The translations under genes were made by a program, and so were the position numbers. Of a stretch of 64,000 nucleotides of DNA, positions 22,391 through 34,050 are shown in pieces. Source of the DNA: Aricia agestis (Eukaryota > Arthropoda > Insecta > Lepidoptera > Lycaenidae); assembly GCF_905147365.1 (NCBI RefSeq), contig NC_056427.1, positions 4,965,001 through 5,029,000 of the forward strand. Reading direction: 5' to 3'. Every line of letters begins with the position of its first letter. Within the stretch, counting starts at the first letter, position 1. The notes beneath the pieces were generated by a model, which made no database searches, was not told the DNA's origin, and saw only the letters and a list, made by a program, of their open reading frames with translations.

Positions 22391-23101
22391 CAATAGGCTA
22401 CTTGACCTAATTTTTTTCTTCATGCTAATCGCTTCTTAATCATTCATTTTCACAAAAAAACTAATATTTTAATATTTTACACACTAGAAACCCATAAAAA
22501 TGTTGATTGAAAAATATGCCTTACAAATGGCGCCGAAAACGCTGTCCGCCATTATAGTGTGCTGTGTGACGTCATACGTTTTGTATTTTAGACTCTCTTT
22601 ATAGAATTTTTTTTTATGTCTTACTAAATGTACGAGTCTAAAAATGCCCAAAACTTATAAAAGAATTAAATAAGAAATTAGAAATAATTTGTAATGTTGA
22701 AAACTTTTGGAGAAAATTTTTGGCCATTTCATTTCCCGTCTACAATAAATGGAGATAATATATAAAACTGATGTTTTATTTGAATTATTCAAGTAAATAT
22801 ATTTTAAAAATCTTTCTAGGCTAATTCTTATTATTTATGTACAAATAAACCTACATATAACGAGCGCGATAAATAAAAGATTTTAAACGTATGATGACGT
22901 CACATCCAAATCGGAAAAACCGCAAAAGCGTTTTCGTCAGTACAAATCCTATTTTCATAAAATCATATTTTCAAATCGACTTTATTTATCAATCATAAGC
23001 TTTTATTTGATGATAAGGGTGAAATACGATTTCCTAGGCCAAGTTCTACTAGAAATATGCATTTGTTCAATGAAATTGAATATAGGTCAAGTAGCCTATT
23101 G
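22391..23101. mobile_element. DNA transposon remnant with perfect 19-bp inverted ends
   Basis: CAATAGGCTACTTGACCTA at left is exactly inverted at right. A second inverted pair inside holds TGACGTCA-type sequences (GTGTGACGTCATACG and ATGATGACGTCACAT). No ORF kept. Confidence 0.75.
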
Positions 23102-23122
23102 TAATAACGTGGCAGAAATTAC

Positions 23123-23306
23123 GTGGGAGAGCCATGCTTCGGCACGAACCGGAGAAATACCACGTTCTCACAGAAAACCGGCGTGAAACAGCGCTTGCGC
23201 TGTGTTTCGCCGAGTGAGTGAGTTTACCGGAGGCCCGATACCCTATTCCCTTCGCTACCCTCCCCTATTCCCTTCGCTACCCTCCCCTATTCCCTTCCCT
23301 TCCCAT
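23123..23306 (+). mobile_element. Metulj-like SINE, 3' truncated
   Basis: 5' half only. It stops inside the pyrimidine array and also lacks a short GGGCCGGCTCG segment near the start. Confidence 0.8.
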
Positions 23307-23339
23307 CTACTACTCTTACTTTAAATGAGGGTACTCTCT

Positions 23340-23880
23340 GATGGTAGAAAGGTTGGGCACCACGGTCGCTAAAGTCTTCAAAAGGTTGGCGACCCCTGCA
23401 TCGTCACATTACGGAATGCCAAGCACCGACAGTTGCTAACTCCTGTTACATATTGTTCAATATCGACATTGTAGACATTACTGCTTGCTGGGTGTTTTTA
23501 ACCCCCGACAAAAAGGCGGGGTGTTATACGTCAAAAGGTTGTCCACTCCTTTAGTGTTGACAATTCGTCCATTAACCATTAACGTACAATCAGGTATTGG
23601 ACGTCTGTAGGTCGTAGAATCAAATCTATTATCTCAATCACGTCAAAAGGTTGACTACTTCTGCACCATAGACAGCTTTTTAAAAGTTGGCGATCCCTTT
23701 AAATATGACGTCCAACAGAACCAAAAGCAAATTGCCAAAAGGTTGACAACCATAGGCACTATTCTTCAAAAGGTTGGCGACCCTTGCAGCGTCACATTAC
23801 GGAATGCCAAGCACCGACAGTTACTAACTCCTGTTACATCTTGAATGTCGAAATAGTAGACATTACTGCTGGGTACTTAG
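23340..23880. repeat. Repeat with aaaaggttg units and an ~80-120 bp direct repeat
   Basis: TCTTCAAAAGGTTGGCGACC...TAACTCCTGTTACAT occurs at 23375 and 23763. Single AAAAGGTTG units recur about every 50-150 bp between. Confidence 0.7.
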
Positions 23881-24220
23881 ACAAGTTGCATTCGATCGTT
23901 CCAGAGAAAATATATGTTAAAGACATAACGCGTAGCTTTTTGCGCTTACGATGTCAAATCCCTACAACTTTACAAATATCCTCATTTCTATCATGTCGAC
24001 AATATCGAATGTAATTTGAGTAACTGCCTTTGTTTATTATAATGCCTGCGATTTTTACCCGTGAGAACTGAGAACACACTTGCTGGATAAAGAACTCCGA
24101 AGTATCCTAAAATATTGTATAGTAACTAAGTAAAGTAAAAAAATGTATTTCAGTTTTTACGTTGGACTATGACGAAAAGCTATAACTGCATAGCTATAGC
24201 CACAATAGACATGATAGCCT

Positions 24221-24498
24221 GACGACCTCTGTGGCTCAGTGGTGAGCACGTTGGTAGCTCAAGCCGGGGGTCGCGGGTTCGAATCCCGCCGACGGAACAA
24301 AAAGTTTTCAATGTTCCCGGGCCTGGATGTGTATTAAATATGTGTATGATATAATAAAAATCTTAAATATATGTATAGTATAAAAGTATTAAATATATTT
24401 CCGTTGTCTAGTACCTGTAACACAAGTCCTTTAGGTACTTAGCACGGGGCCAGCCTGACGTGGTGTGAAGCGTCCATAGATATTATTAATATTATAGC
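24221..24498 (+). mobile_element. tRNA-derived SINE, type A
   Basis: Complete forward copy: GTGGCTCAGTGGTGAG, then GGTTCGAATCCCGCC, then the AT-rich body and the GCACGGGGCCAGCC end. Confidence 0.8.
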
Positions 24499-24533
24499 AA
24501 GCACAATCAACGCCATATATTTTCTCTCTAAAA

Positions 24534-24895
24534 CGCCTCCGTGGTCGAGTGTTAAGAGCGTGGCTCTTGACTCGGAGGTCGTGGGTTCGATTCCCGCGTT
24601 GAAAACATGTTATTTCCAAGTTTGGTTAGGACAATGCAGGCTGATCATCTGATTGTCTGACAACGAAAGATGATCCATGCGTCGGATGGGCATGTAAAAA
24701 GTCGGTCCTGCGCCTGATCTCTCGCCAGTCGTGTCGGTCTTCCGTCCCACTGGGTTATTAGTTATTACAGTAAAGGAATAGAGAGTGCTCTTGTGTACTG
24801 CGCACACACTTGGACATTATAAAATTACTCCTGCATAGCTGGCCTGGTTTCAATGAAACCGGCCACCGTCACCGAAACTGGTATTATTATTATTA
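24534..24895 (+). mobile_element. tRNA-derived SINE, type B
   Basis: Head with GTGGTCGAGTGTTAAGAGCG (A box) and GGTTCGATTCCCGC (B box). The body has ATGCGTCGGATGGGCATGT and ends CCGGCCACCGTCACCGAAAC plus TAT repeats. It follows a type A copy by about 35 bp. Confidence 0.75.
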
Positions 24896-24899
24896 TATT

Positions 24900-26620
24900 C
24901 TCTCTACACGTTTGTAGCTTGTATTGGCCCTTAACGTGAAGAAGCCGCTTAACATTATTCAGTAAGTAAAACTTATCAAAAGGTAATCCATAATAATCCA
25001 AAGAATTATAAAATGTCAAAGCAGGCAAAAGATCACTCGATTATGAATACTTTACTACACTCTGAGTAAAAAAAAAAAAAAAAAAAACAAATTGTACGCC
25101 AAATTTCACTCTAATCCGCAGATTATCCAGAAACAGAAAAAAATTACGCAACACCTCTTAATCCTAGTATTGTTGTATAGAGAGATGTATAATTAACCTT
25201 ATGGTTGGAGTGATAGAGTCGAATTTGAAGAGGCAGGGTTGAAGAATGCTTATTGGATTTTGTAGTGTCGCTTCACACTTAATACGTTTGATAGAGCTGC
25301 AGTTATATTCTGGTGTTCTTTACTAGTATTTTTATTAACCATCTGATGTTATTTTAAATGCCTTAAAGGCAAGAAAAAAAGTAAAGAAATACAACAATTC
25401 ACAATTCTATCAACAGTCATTATTATAATTAATTTTACTAGGACTTTTTTAGCGCAGTCAATTTTAACCCTCGTGATAAACTAAAGAGAAAGAATCATTT
25501 ATGCTAAACATACATATTTCGTTTGACAAATCTTTGAGATTCTGGTATATCGGAAAAAATATTATACGTATTCGTTTCATACTGTTTTTACTTCTTCTGG
25601 CCCTCTCGGAGTATACTGTATAACCGAAAGAAATCAAATCCTACGAAGTATCTTCTCTTACTTTTTGTTCTCATAAAGTATAAAGTACAATAATTATTAC
25701 CTGAAATAATGAACAATACTTCATATAAAATACGGGTTGTAACCCTAACAACGATCTTTTGCCAGCGTTTGAAAAACGCAACGTCGCGCGTCGCAGGAAT
25801 CATGAAGCGCGAGCATTGATCCCTAAATCCCAGTAAAGGACACAGTACCCATTGTGTACCACTTCATAGTTTGTACAATATTAAACCCATTGTAACCGTA
25901 CACTCTTGACACTTATTGATCAGTGTGAAAGGGCCCTTGAAATTCGAAATGATTATGATCATTTTACGTGATATGCTAATAGTTTTAGTATAAATAAAAT
26001 TATGTTTATGGCATGGAAACCGGACATTTTATATGTTGATAATTATTCTGCATCCTTTCTTCATCCTTATTGCGCCTGAATGATTAACTACTGAAATTCG
26101 TCAGAATGTGTGCTTTTATAATTTTGGACGTGGCGGTAATATCGTGGTCGTCCGCGGTAAAACGATAACATAGGGAAGTAAAATGTATGGAAATATATGA
26201 ATGACGCTTTTAAATTTCCGTCGACGATAACATTTTAACGTGCACGTTAGAGGACATCACGACGTCTACACTCTTCTGAACCGCACAAAACGTCCGCGGT
26301 GCGTAAAATCAAAAGGGCATTTAACGTACCCAACGTTTTATCATGGAAGTCGGCTTCCACGATAACGTGACGCGCAGAATTTTGTGACTAAATTGTAATT
26401 TGTAACGTGACTAAAACGTAACCGACCTTTTTTACAACCAAATTGTGTTTAAATTGAGACTAAATTGTGACCGAATTGCGAACAAACCGATGATTTCTCA
26501 CGGACATGACTCCTAGTTAATGAAATTAAAGATCATCATTTCTTTACTAAATACAATATTAATAATATTTAAGGGTTTTAAGGGTTCTTTACCCTTAACA
26601 TCTTAAGGTAATCATCGTTT
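24900..26620. other. No gene seen
   Basis: A 20-base A run at 25069, then AT-rich sequence and a GC-rich patch at 26100-26400 with several ACGT-rich inverted pieces (CGTCCGCGGTAAAACG / CGTCCGCGGTGCG). Class unclear. Confidence 0.35.
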
Positions 26621-26725
26621 ATCGCTTTTGCATTTTTAAGCTATTGCATAGCTTTTATGATTTATCGCGCTTTTATCGGCTTTGAACGCGGCGACCGAAT
26701 CATAAAATTCCGCGAAAAACAACTA

Positions 26726-26997
26726 TTTTTTTAAAATGAAATAAGGGGGCAAACGAGCAAACGGGTCACCTGATGGAAAGCGACTTCCGTCGCCCATGGA
26801 CACTCTCAGCATCAGAAGAGCTGCAAGTGCGTTGCCGGCCTTTTAAGAGGGAGGGTAGGGAAGGGTGGGGGATCGGGCCTCCGGTAAACTCACTCACTCG
26901 GCGAAACACAGCGCAAGCGCTGTCTCACGCCGGTTTTCTGTGAGAACGTGGTATTTCTCCGAGTCGGCCCATTCGTGCCGAAGCATGGCTCTCCCAC
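26726..26997 (-). mobile_element. Metulj-like SINE inserted in another repeat
   Basis: Reverse copy with poly(T) at its left end. Sequence on either side (26630-26720 and 26998-27150) matches one continuous repeat at 59810-60062, so this is a clean nested insertion. Confidence 0.85.
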
Positions 26998-27300
26998 GTA
27001 TATTCGTCCGTCGTTTCAGTTCGGCAGACTTTGGCTCGGGGTGCGGTGTTCGCTGCACCGACCGGCACGGCATTGCATAATTTGATAAAAAATGCTATGC
27101 AATAGCTTTACCGCGGCAGTCCCCGAGTGCCACACGTATTTTTTTCTTTTTAACCTAAATACAATATTAATATGATGGTAACTACGAAATCCATGCCGGA
27201 AGGGGCGTAGCTACCCCGCTGCGAGTCGGCAAATGCGCAACACATGCCCCATTGTGTTCGCTAGCTATTGTCAAGTTTTGCGCTATCCAATATGGTTTCA

Positions 27301-27505
27301 CACATTTATTATTATAAATGTAAAAAAATATATATGTGAAAGTGTGTCTGTTACTCACGTTTTAACCGCTAAACCGATTTTACTGGTTACGGAGATACTT
27401 TGTGTCCCGGGAAAGGACGTAGGATAGTTTTTATCCCGGAAAATGTACGGTTCCCGCGTGATAAACGAATTTTGGCGCAAAGGAGTTGCCCGTTGTACTT
27501 TCTAG
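27301..27505 (+). mobile_element. Lep1-like Helitron, partial
   Basis: Recognisable from TATTATTATAAATGTAAA through TCCCGGGAAAGGAC to a TTCTAG end before T. The hairpin is decayed. Confidence 0.6.
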
Positions 27506-27960
27506 TATCTTATAAGATGACGACCGCAAATCCATTGCGCCGAAAATCGCGCGATATCCGGGACCTTTTTGGCAACAAACAAACAACTATTTACAGCTAT
27601 TAACATCTTAAGCTGATTGTCAGATGGTCATAACTTTCAACCAAATACCAATAAAAAAAAACAAAAAAAAACTTAACACATCCGCGAATTACACGAATTT
27701 TGAATTAGGAATACAAAAATGACGGCAAAAAACCGGCTACCGTAGATAGGAAAAGAATGACGCGTGCGATAAATGGATTTATAACCCAAAATATGTCAAC
27801 AAGGTAACATTCCCACGTCTTTGGAGATCTGGAGATATAGTTCATGTGCAGATTGTATGGAACATTGGTTTGGTATCTTTGGTTTTGGTTTTCATTGGAT
27901 TTGTAAGGAGTACCTAAAGTTACGATATGATTTCTTAACAGAGCTTAGGTTAAAATTAAA

Positions 27961-28178
27961 AATATAAATGCCAAAGTGTGTCTGTTTGTCGCTCCGTCTG
28001 TCTGTCTGTCTGTTACCTCCTCAACGCCCAAACCGCTGAATCGATTTTTCTAGGTATGAAGATACGTCCAGGGAAAGGACTATAGGCTATAGGATACTTT
28101 TTATCTCGTAAAAATAAAAATGTACGATTCCCGCTCGAAATAGGAATTTTTGCGCAACGGAATTGCGGGCGTATCTAG
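27961..28178 (+). mobile_element. Lep1-like Helitron, partial 5' end
   Basis: Begins inside the head (ATATAAATGCCAAAGTGTG) and ends GGGCGTATCTAG before T with the hairpin kept. Confidence 0.65.
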
Positions 28179-28504
28179 TAGGTAATTAATATTTATAGTG
28201 AAAAATTGAGAAGAGTAATGCATAATTTGCCCTGTGAAAACACATTTCTTAATTTATCAAAAAATCTCAAACATTAAAAAGTACTGGCCACTTTAAAAAA
28301 CAATATTCTAACACCTGATGCGCCCTGATTGGTCGCCAGTATACTGGGGTGAGGTATCTCGCCTCTGATTGGCTGTTGGGGCGAGGGGATGAGCGGTTTC
28401 CGATTACGCTTGTTAAATCCAGCAATTTGGTAACATGACACTGCTTGGATAAACTCAAACTGATGATGGGATGGAGAATGTTCCGAGTAGAAAATCACTT
28501 TATA

Positions 28505-28674
28505 CAAGGTGTAACCAAAATAAGTGATAATACTTTAGGAAGCCCCTCATATAGAGTTCACTGTAAAAGTTTTGGCATTTGGGCAAGCGTCATTAATTTT
28601 TCCATACAAAGGTGAAAAAAGTAACTTTTTCAGCGCTGCTACTTTCACGCATACGTTTTATTACACCTTGTAGA
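28505..28674. mobile_element. MITE, gtgtaacaaaa...gtgataat family
   Basis: ACAAGGTGTAACCAAAATAA at left, GTTTTATTACACCTTGTAG at right. Confidence 0.55.
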
Positions 28675-28790
28675 TGTTCAAAGCGCATACTTTCATACTA
28701 AGTCTGTCTGTTACCTTTTTAAAAAAAAAATGTTCTAGGGCTCCCTGACTAAATTAGTCAATGTCATTAGTTCATTACTTAGGGTGAACA

Positions 28791-29007
28791 TGACTAGTGA
28801 TTGGACAGTTCTAGTTATTGGACAGAGCACAAAAACTTATATATTATATAGAAATAATGTTTATTAAGGTTGCTTTAAAAACTACCTGTTTTTCTTTAAA
28901 ATCAGACGTTCTTTTACTTTAAAAGTAGGCAATTTTTAAAGCAACATTAATAAATATTGTATTTTTGTGCTTTTTCCAATAACTTGTACTGTCTAATCTA
29001 CTAGTCA
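28791..29007. mobile_element. Palindromic MITE (tgactagtgattggacagt family)
   Basis: Ends TGACTAGTGATTGGACAGT and its inverse. The interior GGTTGCTTTAAAAACTACCT folds with its own inverse. Confidence 0.7.
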
Positions 29008-29374
29008 TTTACATAAATAATTAACCATATTAGTTCTATTGTTCTAACTTCCAAGTATGACATTCCTGCAGGCGCTAAAGAGCTATTACTTATAGCTCTG
29101 TAATCAATATGACTGTAATATTGCACCTATGTTTGCATGTTTGTCTGTATGTTTATATTGCGGTAGCTTTGTTCGCTCTGGGTGGTATATAGTGACTAGC
29201 TTTTGATACACCGAAAAAACGGCCAAGCGCGAGTCGGAATGGTTTTCTGAATAAAAAGTGTCTAGCTATACAAAATTTCATCAAAATCGGTTCAGTGCTT
29301 AAAGCGTGAGGAGGTAACAAGACGAGCAGAAAGACAGCACACTTTTGTTATTATTATTAATTATAATACTAGCA

Positions 29375-29530
29375 ATTTGACCGAGCTTTGCTCGGTATTC
29401 GATAAAACAAGAATAAAATGACATTTTCTAAAAATGATTTATCGCCCCCGAAACCCCCTATATACTAAATTTCATGAAAATCGTTGGAGCCGATTCCGAG
29501 ACTTCAAATTTAATATTATATAGGTATAAA
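29375..29530 (+). repeat. actagcaatttgaccgagctttg repeat
   Basis: TTTGACCGAGCTTTGCTCGG contains a short hairpin. The rest matches the start of the window. Confidence 0.6.
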
Positions 29531-29642
29531 CAAGATTCTAGAATTGCTCGTTTAAACATATAAGATTAGTAGGCAATTAGGAATAAGATATGGGTTGATC
29601 CTGAATTAAAACAATAATATTATGTTCTTTTTTTCATGTAGA

Positions 29643-29988
29643 TTTTTTTTATGAAATAAAGGGGGCAAACGAGCAAACAGGACAACTGATGGAAAGCAAC
29701 TTCGTCGCCCATGGACACTCGCAGCATCAGAAGAGCTGCAGGTGCGTTGCCGGCCTTTTAAGAGGCAATAGGATAATAGGGGAGGGTAGGGAAGGGAATA
29801 GGGGAGGGTAGAGAAGGGAAGGGAATAGGGGAGGGTAGGGAAGGGAATAGTGTAGGGGATTGGGCCTCCGGTAAACTCACTTTCTCGGCGAAACACAGCG
29901 CAAGCACTGTTTCACGCCGGTTTTCTGAGAAAACGTGGTATTTCTCCGGTCGAGCCGGCCCATTCGTGCCGAAGCATGGCTCTCCCAC
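29643..29988 (-). mobile_element. Metulj-like SINE, full length
   Basis: Reverse copy, poly(T) at left, CTCTCCCAC at right, long pyrimidine array. Confidence 0.85.
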
Positions 29989-30484
29989 ATCAGAATATAA
30001 GCGAAGAAAGAAATAGCATGATATTTAATCCAAGTTTACCTAACCTTAACCCAGCTGTAATCATTTTTAAGACATCCAAACAAACAAAAAAGTACTAAGT
30101 AAATAATAAGATACCTATAACCTAAACTACTAAAGTACTCTAAAACATACCTTATTCACAAGTGTTAAGATATTTAATTGATTAATTTAAAAGTAACTAC
30201 AGAAAGAGTAAATAAAAATTACTTGATACACTACAAAATACACCTAACTCAGTTGAGTTAGGGTATATTTTCGTTCGGATTATATTATTATCTAGTGTTA
30301 TAACTAATAAATCCTGGATCTGCAAAAACACAGGAAATGCCATATTCGTGTGAAGTACCAGTGTGACCTAGGTTTAGCTTACGCTGCAAAAATATCTAAT
30401 GCTTTCACATGGGACATAGATAAATGAAATGTATAACGTCCATACTTCCATATCCATATTCCATACTAATATTATAAACACATA

Positions 30485-30650
30485 TAAGTCGGTCTTGCGC
30501 CTGACATGGAATTAACATATACTATGTAAGAGTGCTCTTGGGTACTGCGCACACACTTGGGCACTATAAAATTACTCCTGCGTAGCTGGCCTGGTTTCAA
30601 TGAAACCGGCCACCGTCACCGAAACCGGTGTGGGAGCTAATAATTATTGT
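30485..30650 (+). mobile_element. tRNA-derived SINE, type B, 3' fragment
   Basis: Matches the body from GTCGGTCTTGCGCCTG to the CCGGCCACCGTCACCGAAAC end, followed by an AT run. Confidence 0.65.
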
Positions 30651-30911
30651 TATTATAAACACATACGTATGTCTGTCTATCTGTCGGTCTGTCTGTCTTT
30701 TACCTCCTCACGCCCAAAGCGCTGAACCGATTTTGCTGAAATTTATAACATTACTAGATGATATTGATTTTTGATGCCCGAAACTCCGTTGTGCCGAAAG
30801 TCCTTTCCCGTGACTCAAGGTATCTCCATACCAAATTTCAGCAAAATCGGTTCAGCATTTGGGCGTGAAGAGTTAACAGATAGACACACTTTCGCATTTA
30901 TAATATTATTA
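30640..30911. mobile_element. Two facing Lep1-like Helitron fragments
   Basis: A forward head (TATTATAAACACATACGTAT to CTGAAATTTATAACATTAC) meets a reversed copy (GATGCCCGAAACTCCGTTG to the CGCATTTATAATATTA head). Confidence 0.55.
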
Positions 30912-30920
30912 AGCCCTAAG

Positions 30921-31053
30921 GGTCTGTTTCACCACTTTCTGATAAAGTGCCGAATAGGCTATTCACATCTTTTTTGACAGATTCTCCATACTTGATCTGT
31001 CAAGTTAAGTGGTGGATAGCCTATTAGTGACTTTTCGGGAAGTGGTGAAACAG
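30921..31053. mobile_element. Palindromic MITE, same family as 41783
   Basis: GGTCTGTTTCACCACTTTCT at left, AAGTGGTGAAACAGG at right, interior CAGATTCTCCATACTTGATC. Confidence 0.7.
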
Positions 31054-31395
31054 GAACGCATGGTTTCCGGATGATCATAATTGTGCCAGAATCCAGATAT
31101 AACCATTTCATTTATTGAAATGAAAGGCCACATATTTGGATGCGACTATGGTCTCTTGGAAAACGGGAATACAAGAGCGCATACCATCAGGCAATTTAAG
31201 CTCGTTTGACCTCCTTAAATCCCTTACCCATATAGCGCTTTGATATACGATCCCCATCGCAAAACAAAATGGCGTCAGGTAGACGCTTAGTAGACATTTT
31301 GTTGTTTTTTATGACGCATTTTGTTTACTACCTTGTGTTTTAGGTATTACGAAAGTATTTCACCATGGATATAACAATAATAAGAACCTTCACAC

Positions 31396-31928
31396 GACGA
31401 CCTCTGTGGCTCAGTGGTGAGCGCATTGGTAGCTCAAGCCGGGGGTCGCGGGTTCGAATCCCGTCAACGGCACAATAATTTCTGTTGAACATGAACAAAG
31501 TTGGGAGAGCCATGCTTCGGCACGAATGGGTCGGCTCGACCGGAGAAATACAACGTTCTCTCGCTGTGTTTCGCCGAGTGAGTGAGTTTACCGGAGGCCC
31601 AATCCCCTACCCTATTCCCTTCCCTACCCTCCCCAATTCCCTTCCCATCCCTACCCTCCCCTATTACCCTATTCCCTCTTAAAAGGCCGGCAACGCACCT
31701 GCAGCTCTTCTGATGCTGCGAGTGTCCATGGGCGACGGAAGTTGCTTTCCATCAGGTGACCCGTTTGCTCGTTTGCCCCCTTATTTCATAAAAAAAAAAA
31801 AAGTTCCTGGGTCATGGATGTGTATTAAATATGTGTTTAATATAATAAAAACTTAAATATATGTATAGTATAAAAGTATTACTTAAATATTATATTTCCG
31901 TTGTCTGGTACCCGTAACACAAGTCCTT
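31396..31928 (+). mobile_element. tRNA-derived SINE, type A, split by a Metulj-like SINE
   Basis: Head 31396-31500 and body 31803-31928 are colinear with 24221-24498. The 3' end is replaced by a reversed type B SINE. Confidence 0.8.
31503..31802 (+). mobile_element. Metulj-like SINE inserted in a tRNA-derived SINE
   Basis: Poly(A) ends at 31802. About 40 bp after the first 50 is deleted. The host SINE resumes directly with TTCCTGGGTCATGGATGTG. Confidence 0.85.
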
Positions 31929-32190
31929 ATTCCACACCGGATTCGGTGACGGCGGCCGGTTTCTTAGAAGCCAGACCAGTTAGGCACAATTTTATAGTGC
32001 CCATGTGTGTGCGCATTATACAAGAGCACTTTCTATTCCTTTTCTCTCATAACCCAGTGGGACGGACGACCGACACGACTAGCGAGAGATCAGGCGCAGG
32101 ACTTTTTACATGCCCATCCGACGCATGGATCATCTTTGTCAGACAATCAGGTGATAATTTCAATGCAGGCTGATTACCTGATTGACAAGT
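31929..32190 (-). mobile_element. tRNA-derived SINE, type B, 5' truncated
   Basis: Reverse of the body of 24534-24895. The tRNA-like head is missing. Confidence 0.7.
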
Positions 32191-32237
32191 AAGACCATGA
32201 ATATTATTATATTCTGCCCCAAAGGAAGATCTTCTAG

Positions 32238-32390
32238 AGCAGTGGTTTTCAAACTTTTTGGTGGTGGCACCCTTTTACGAAGTGACATTTTTGACGGACA
32301 CCCCAAAATTTTTGATGCTATTTCTAAAAACAATTTATGTGGTGCTTGCTATAAGGACTCTTGGAGCCCCAGGGTTCCGTAGAGCACTTT
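32238..32390. repeat. hAT-like terminal fragment
   Basis: Begins CAGTGGTTTTCAAACTTTTT, the usual lepidopteran hAT terminus. The other end is not found. Confidence 0.5.
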
Positions 32391-32536
32391 GAATGAATTA
32401 AGAATGGCTGTTCTAGGATGTAGGTCAGGTCCTAAATCAAACGATTTAAATCTATGCCTATACCTAGGTAGCTATTTAAGACCAATATATGGTACTAGAT
32501 GTAACTAAATGTAATGTATTGTACTAGAGTCTAGAG

Positions 32537-32853
32537 CAGGGGTCACCAAATGGCGGACCGCGGTCCGCATCCGGACCCATTGTATGCGGACCGAGCATTT
32601 CCAAAGGTGAACTTCGTTAAAAATAAATTTCGGTCTTGACTTACTGATGAATCTCCAGGGTTAATGTCAATAGCTTGCACCAATTTCACTCCAAACAAGC
32701 AATAAAATAGTCACTATTCTCATTGATATGTAGGTGAATAAATACCTTTGTAATTTATTAATAAATATTATTTTTTATTATGAAATGTGCGGACCGCGAA
32801 AGTCATTTATTTTCTTAAAATGGACCTCGAGCGAAACTAATTGGTGACCCCTG
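32537..32853. mobile_element. Non-autonomous hAT element with 8-bp target duplication
   Basis: Ends CAGGGGTCACCAA and TTGGTGACCCCTG form perfect 13-bp terminal inverted repeats. The direct repeat GTCTAGAG flanks both sides (32529-32536 and 32854-32861). 317 bp, no ORF. Confidence 0.9.
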
Positions 32854-33347
32854 GTCTAGAGTCTAGAGACGTTCCACGCGGCTTCGCCTGCGTAAATAAG
32901 GAATGTCGCAGACAAATTAGCCCACAAAAACCTCACGTGATCTTTTTATCTGAGCCAAATAACATAAAAATTGCTCCAGTAGTTCGTGAGATAAGCTCTT
33001 TCAAATAATTTTCCCGATTTTATCCACATTTTCCTCTGTTTCTATGGACTAGTCGCCGACTATATAACTGGACTAGTCACCGACTATAGCCTTTCCTGAT
33101 AAATAAACTATCTAAAACTGAAAGAATTTTTGAAGTCGGTCCAGTGGTTTCTGAGATTAGCGCGTTCAAACAAACAAACAAACTCTTCCGCTTTATAATA
33201 TCAGTATAGATCAGAGGTTAAGATATAGTAGTAAGTATAGATAGAAGAGAGAGACTCTTTTGTTTCGTGGGCCACTTTTATGGTGTTGGTGCATACTGCG
33301 GAGTGCACTGTGCACACCCCCTGAAGCACCCCTTATTATTATTTGGT

Positions 33348-34050
33348 ACTAGCTGTCCCGGTGAACTTCGTGTCACTTTAAAACCTTCCCTGGACTTCTA
33401 CGAATATTTTAAGACTAAAATTAGCCCAATCCGTTCAGCCGTTTTCGAGTTTTAGTGTCACTAACATAATTGAAAATTATCACAAATCTTTTGTATGGGA
33501 GTATAGAAAAGTGTTGTTTTTAGACTTTTTCAGGAAATTTAATTTTTTTTTTAGAATTTTTCTCTCCGTAAAAACCATCCTCGTACTTCAAGGAATATTT
33601 AAAAAAAGGAATTAGCGAAATCGGTCCAACCGTTCTCGAGTTTTGCGCTTAGCACCACATTCAGCGACTCATTTTTATATTATAGACTAGCTGTCCCGGT
33701 GAACTTCGTGTCACTTTAAAACCTTCCCTGGACTTCTACGAATATTTTAAGACTAAAATTAGCCCAACCCGTTCAGCCGTTTTCGAGTTTTAGCGTTACT
33801 AACATAATTGAAAATCCATTTTTATATATTTGACTTTTAAGTATTATCACAAATCTTTTGTATGGGAGTATAGAAAAGTGTTGTTTTTAGACTTTTTCAG
33901 GAAATTTATTTTTTTTTTAGAATTTTTCTCTCCGTAGAAACCATCCTCGTACTTCAAGGAATATTTAAAAAAAAGAATTAGCGAAATCGGTCCAACCGTT
34001 CTCGAGTTTTGAGCTTAGCATCACATTCAGCGACTCATTTTTATATTATA
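33348..34050. repeat. Tandem duplication of a ~340-bp repeat
   Basis: Both units start ACTAGCTGTCCCGGTGAACT and end TCAGCGACTCATTTTTATAT. The second unit (from 33686) has a 25-bp extra segment. A diverged single copy is at 20170-20330. Confidence 0.8.

Noticed and set aside
24221..24297. tRNA-like sequence with A and B boxes
   Set aside because: Three copies (here, 31396 and 567-642 reversed) all continue into the same AT-rich body, so it is the head of a tRNA-derived SINE. The acceptor stem does not pair as in a working tRNA.
24534..24605. Second tRNA-like sequence (GTGGTCGAGTG ... GGTTCGATTCC)
   Set aside because: Continues into a repeat body shared with 30485, 31929 and 2695; a SINE head, not a tRNA gene.
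29606..29988. Frames encoding Pro/Leu/Tyr-rich and SSSDAASVHGRR peptides (also at 3998, 19379, 31485, 38409, 63673)
   Set aside because: They are translations of the Metulj-like SINE and its pyrimidine array in various frames.
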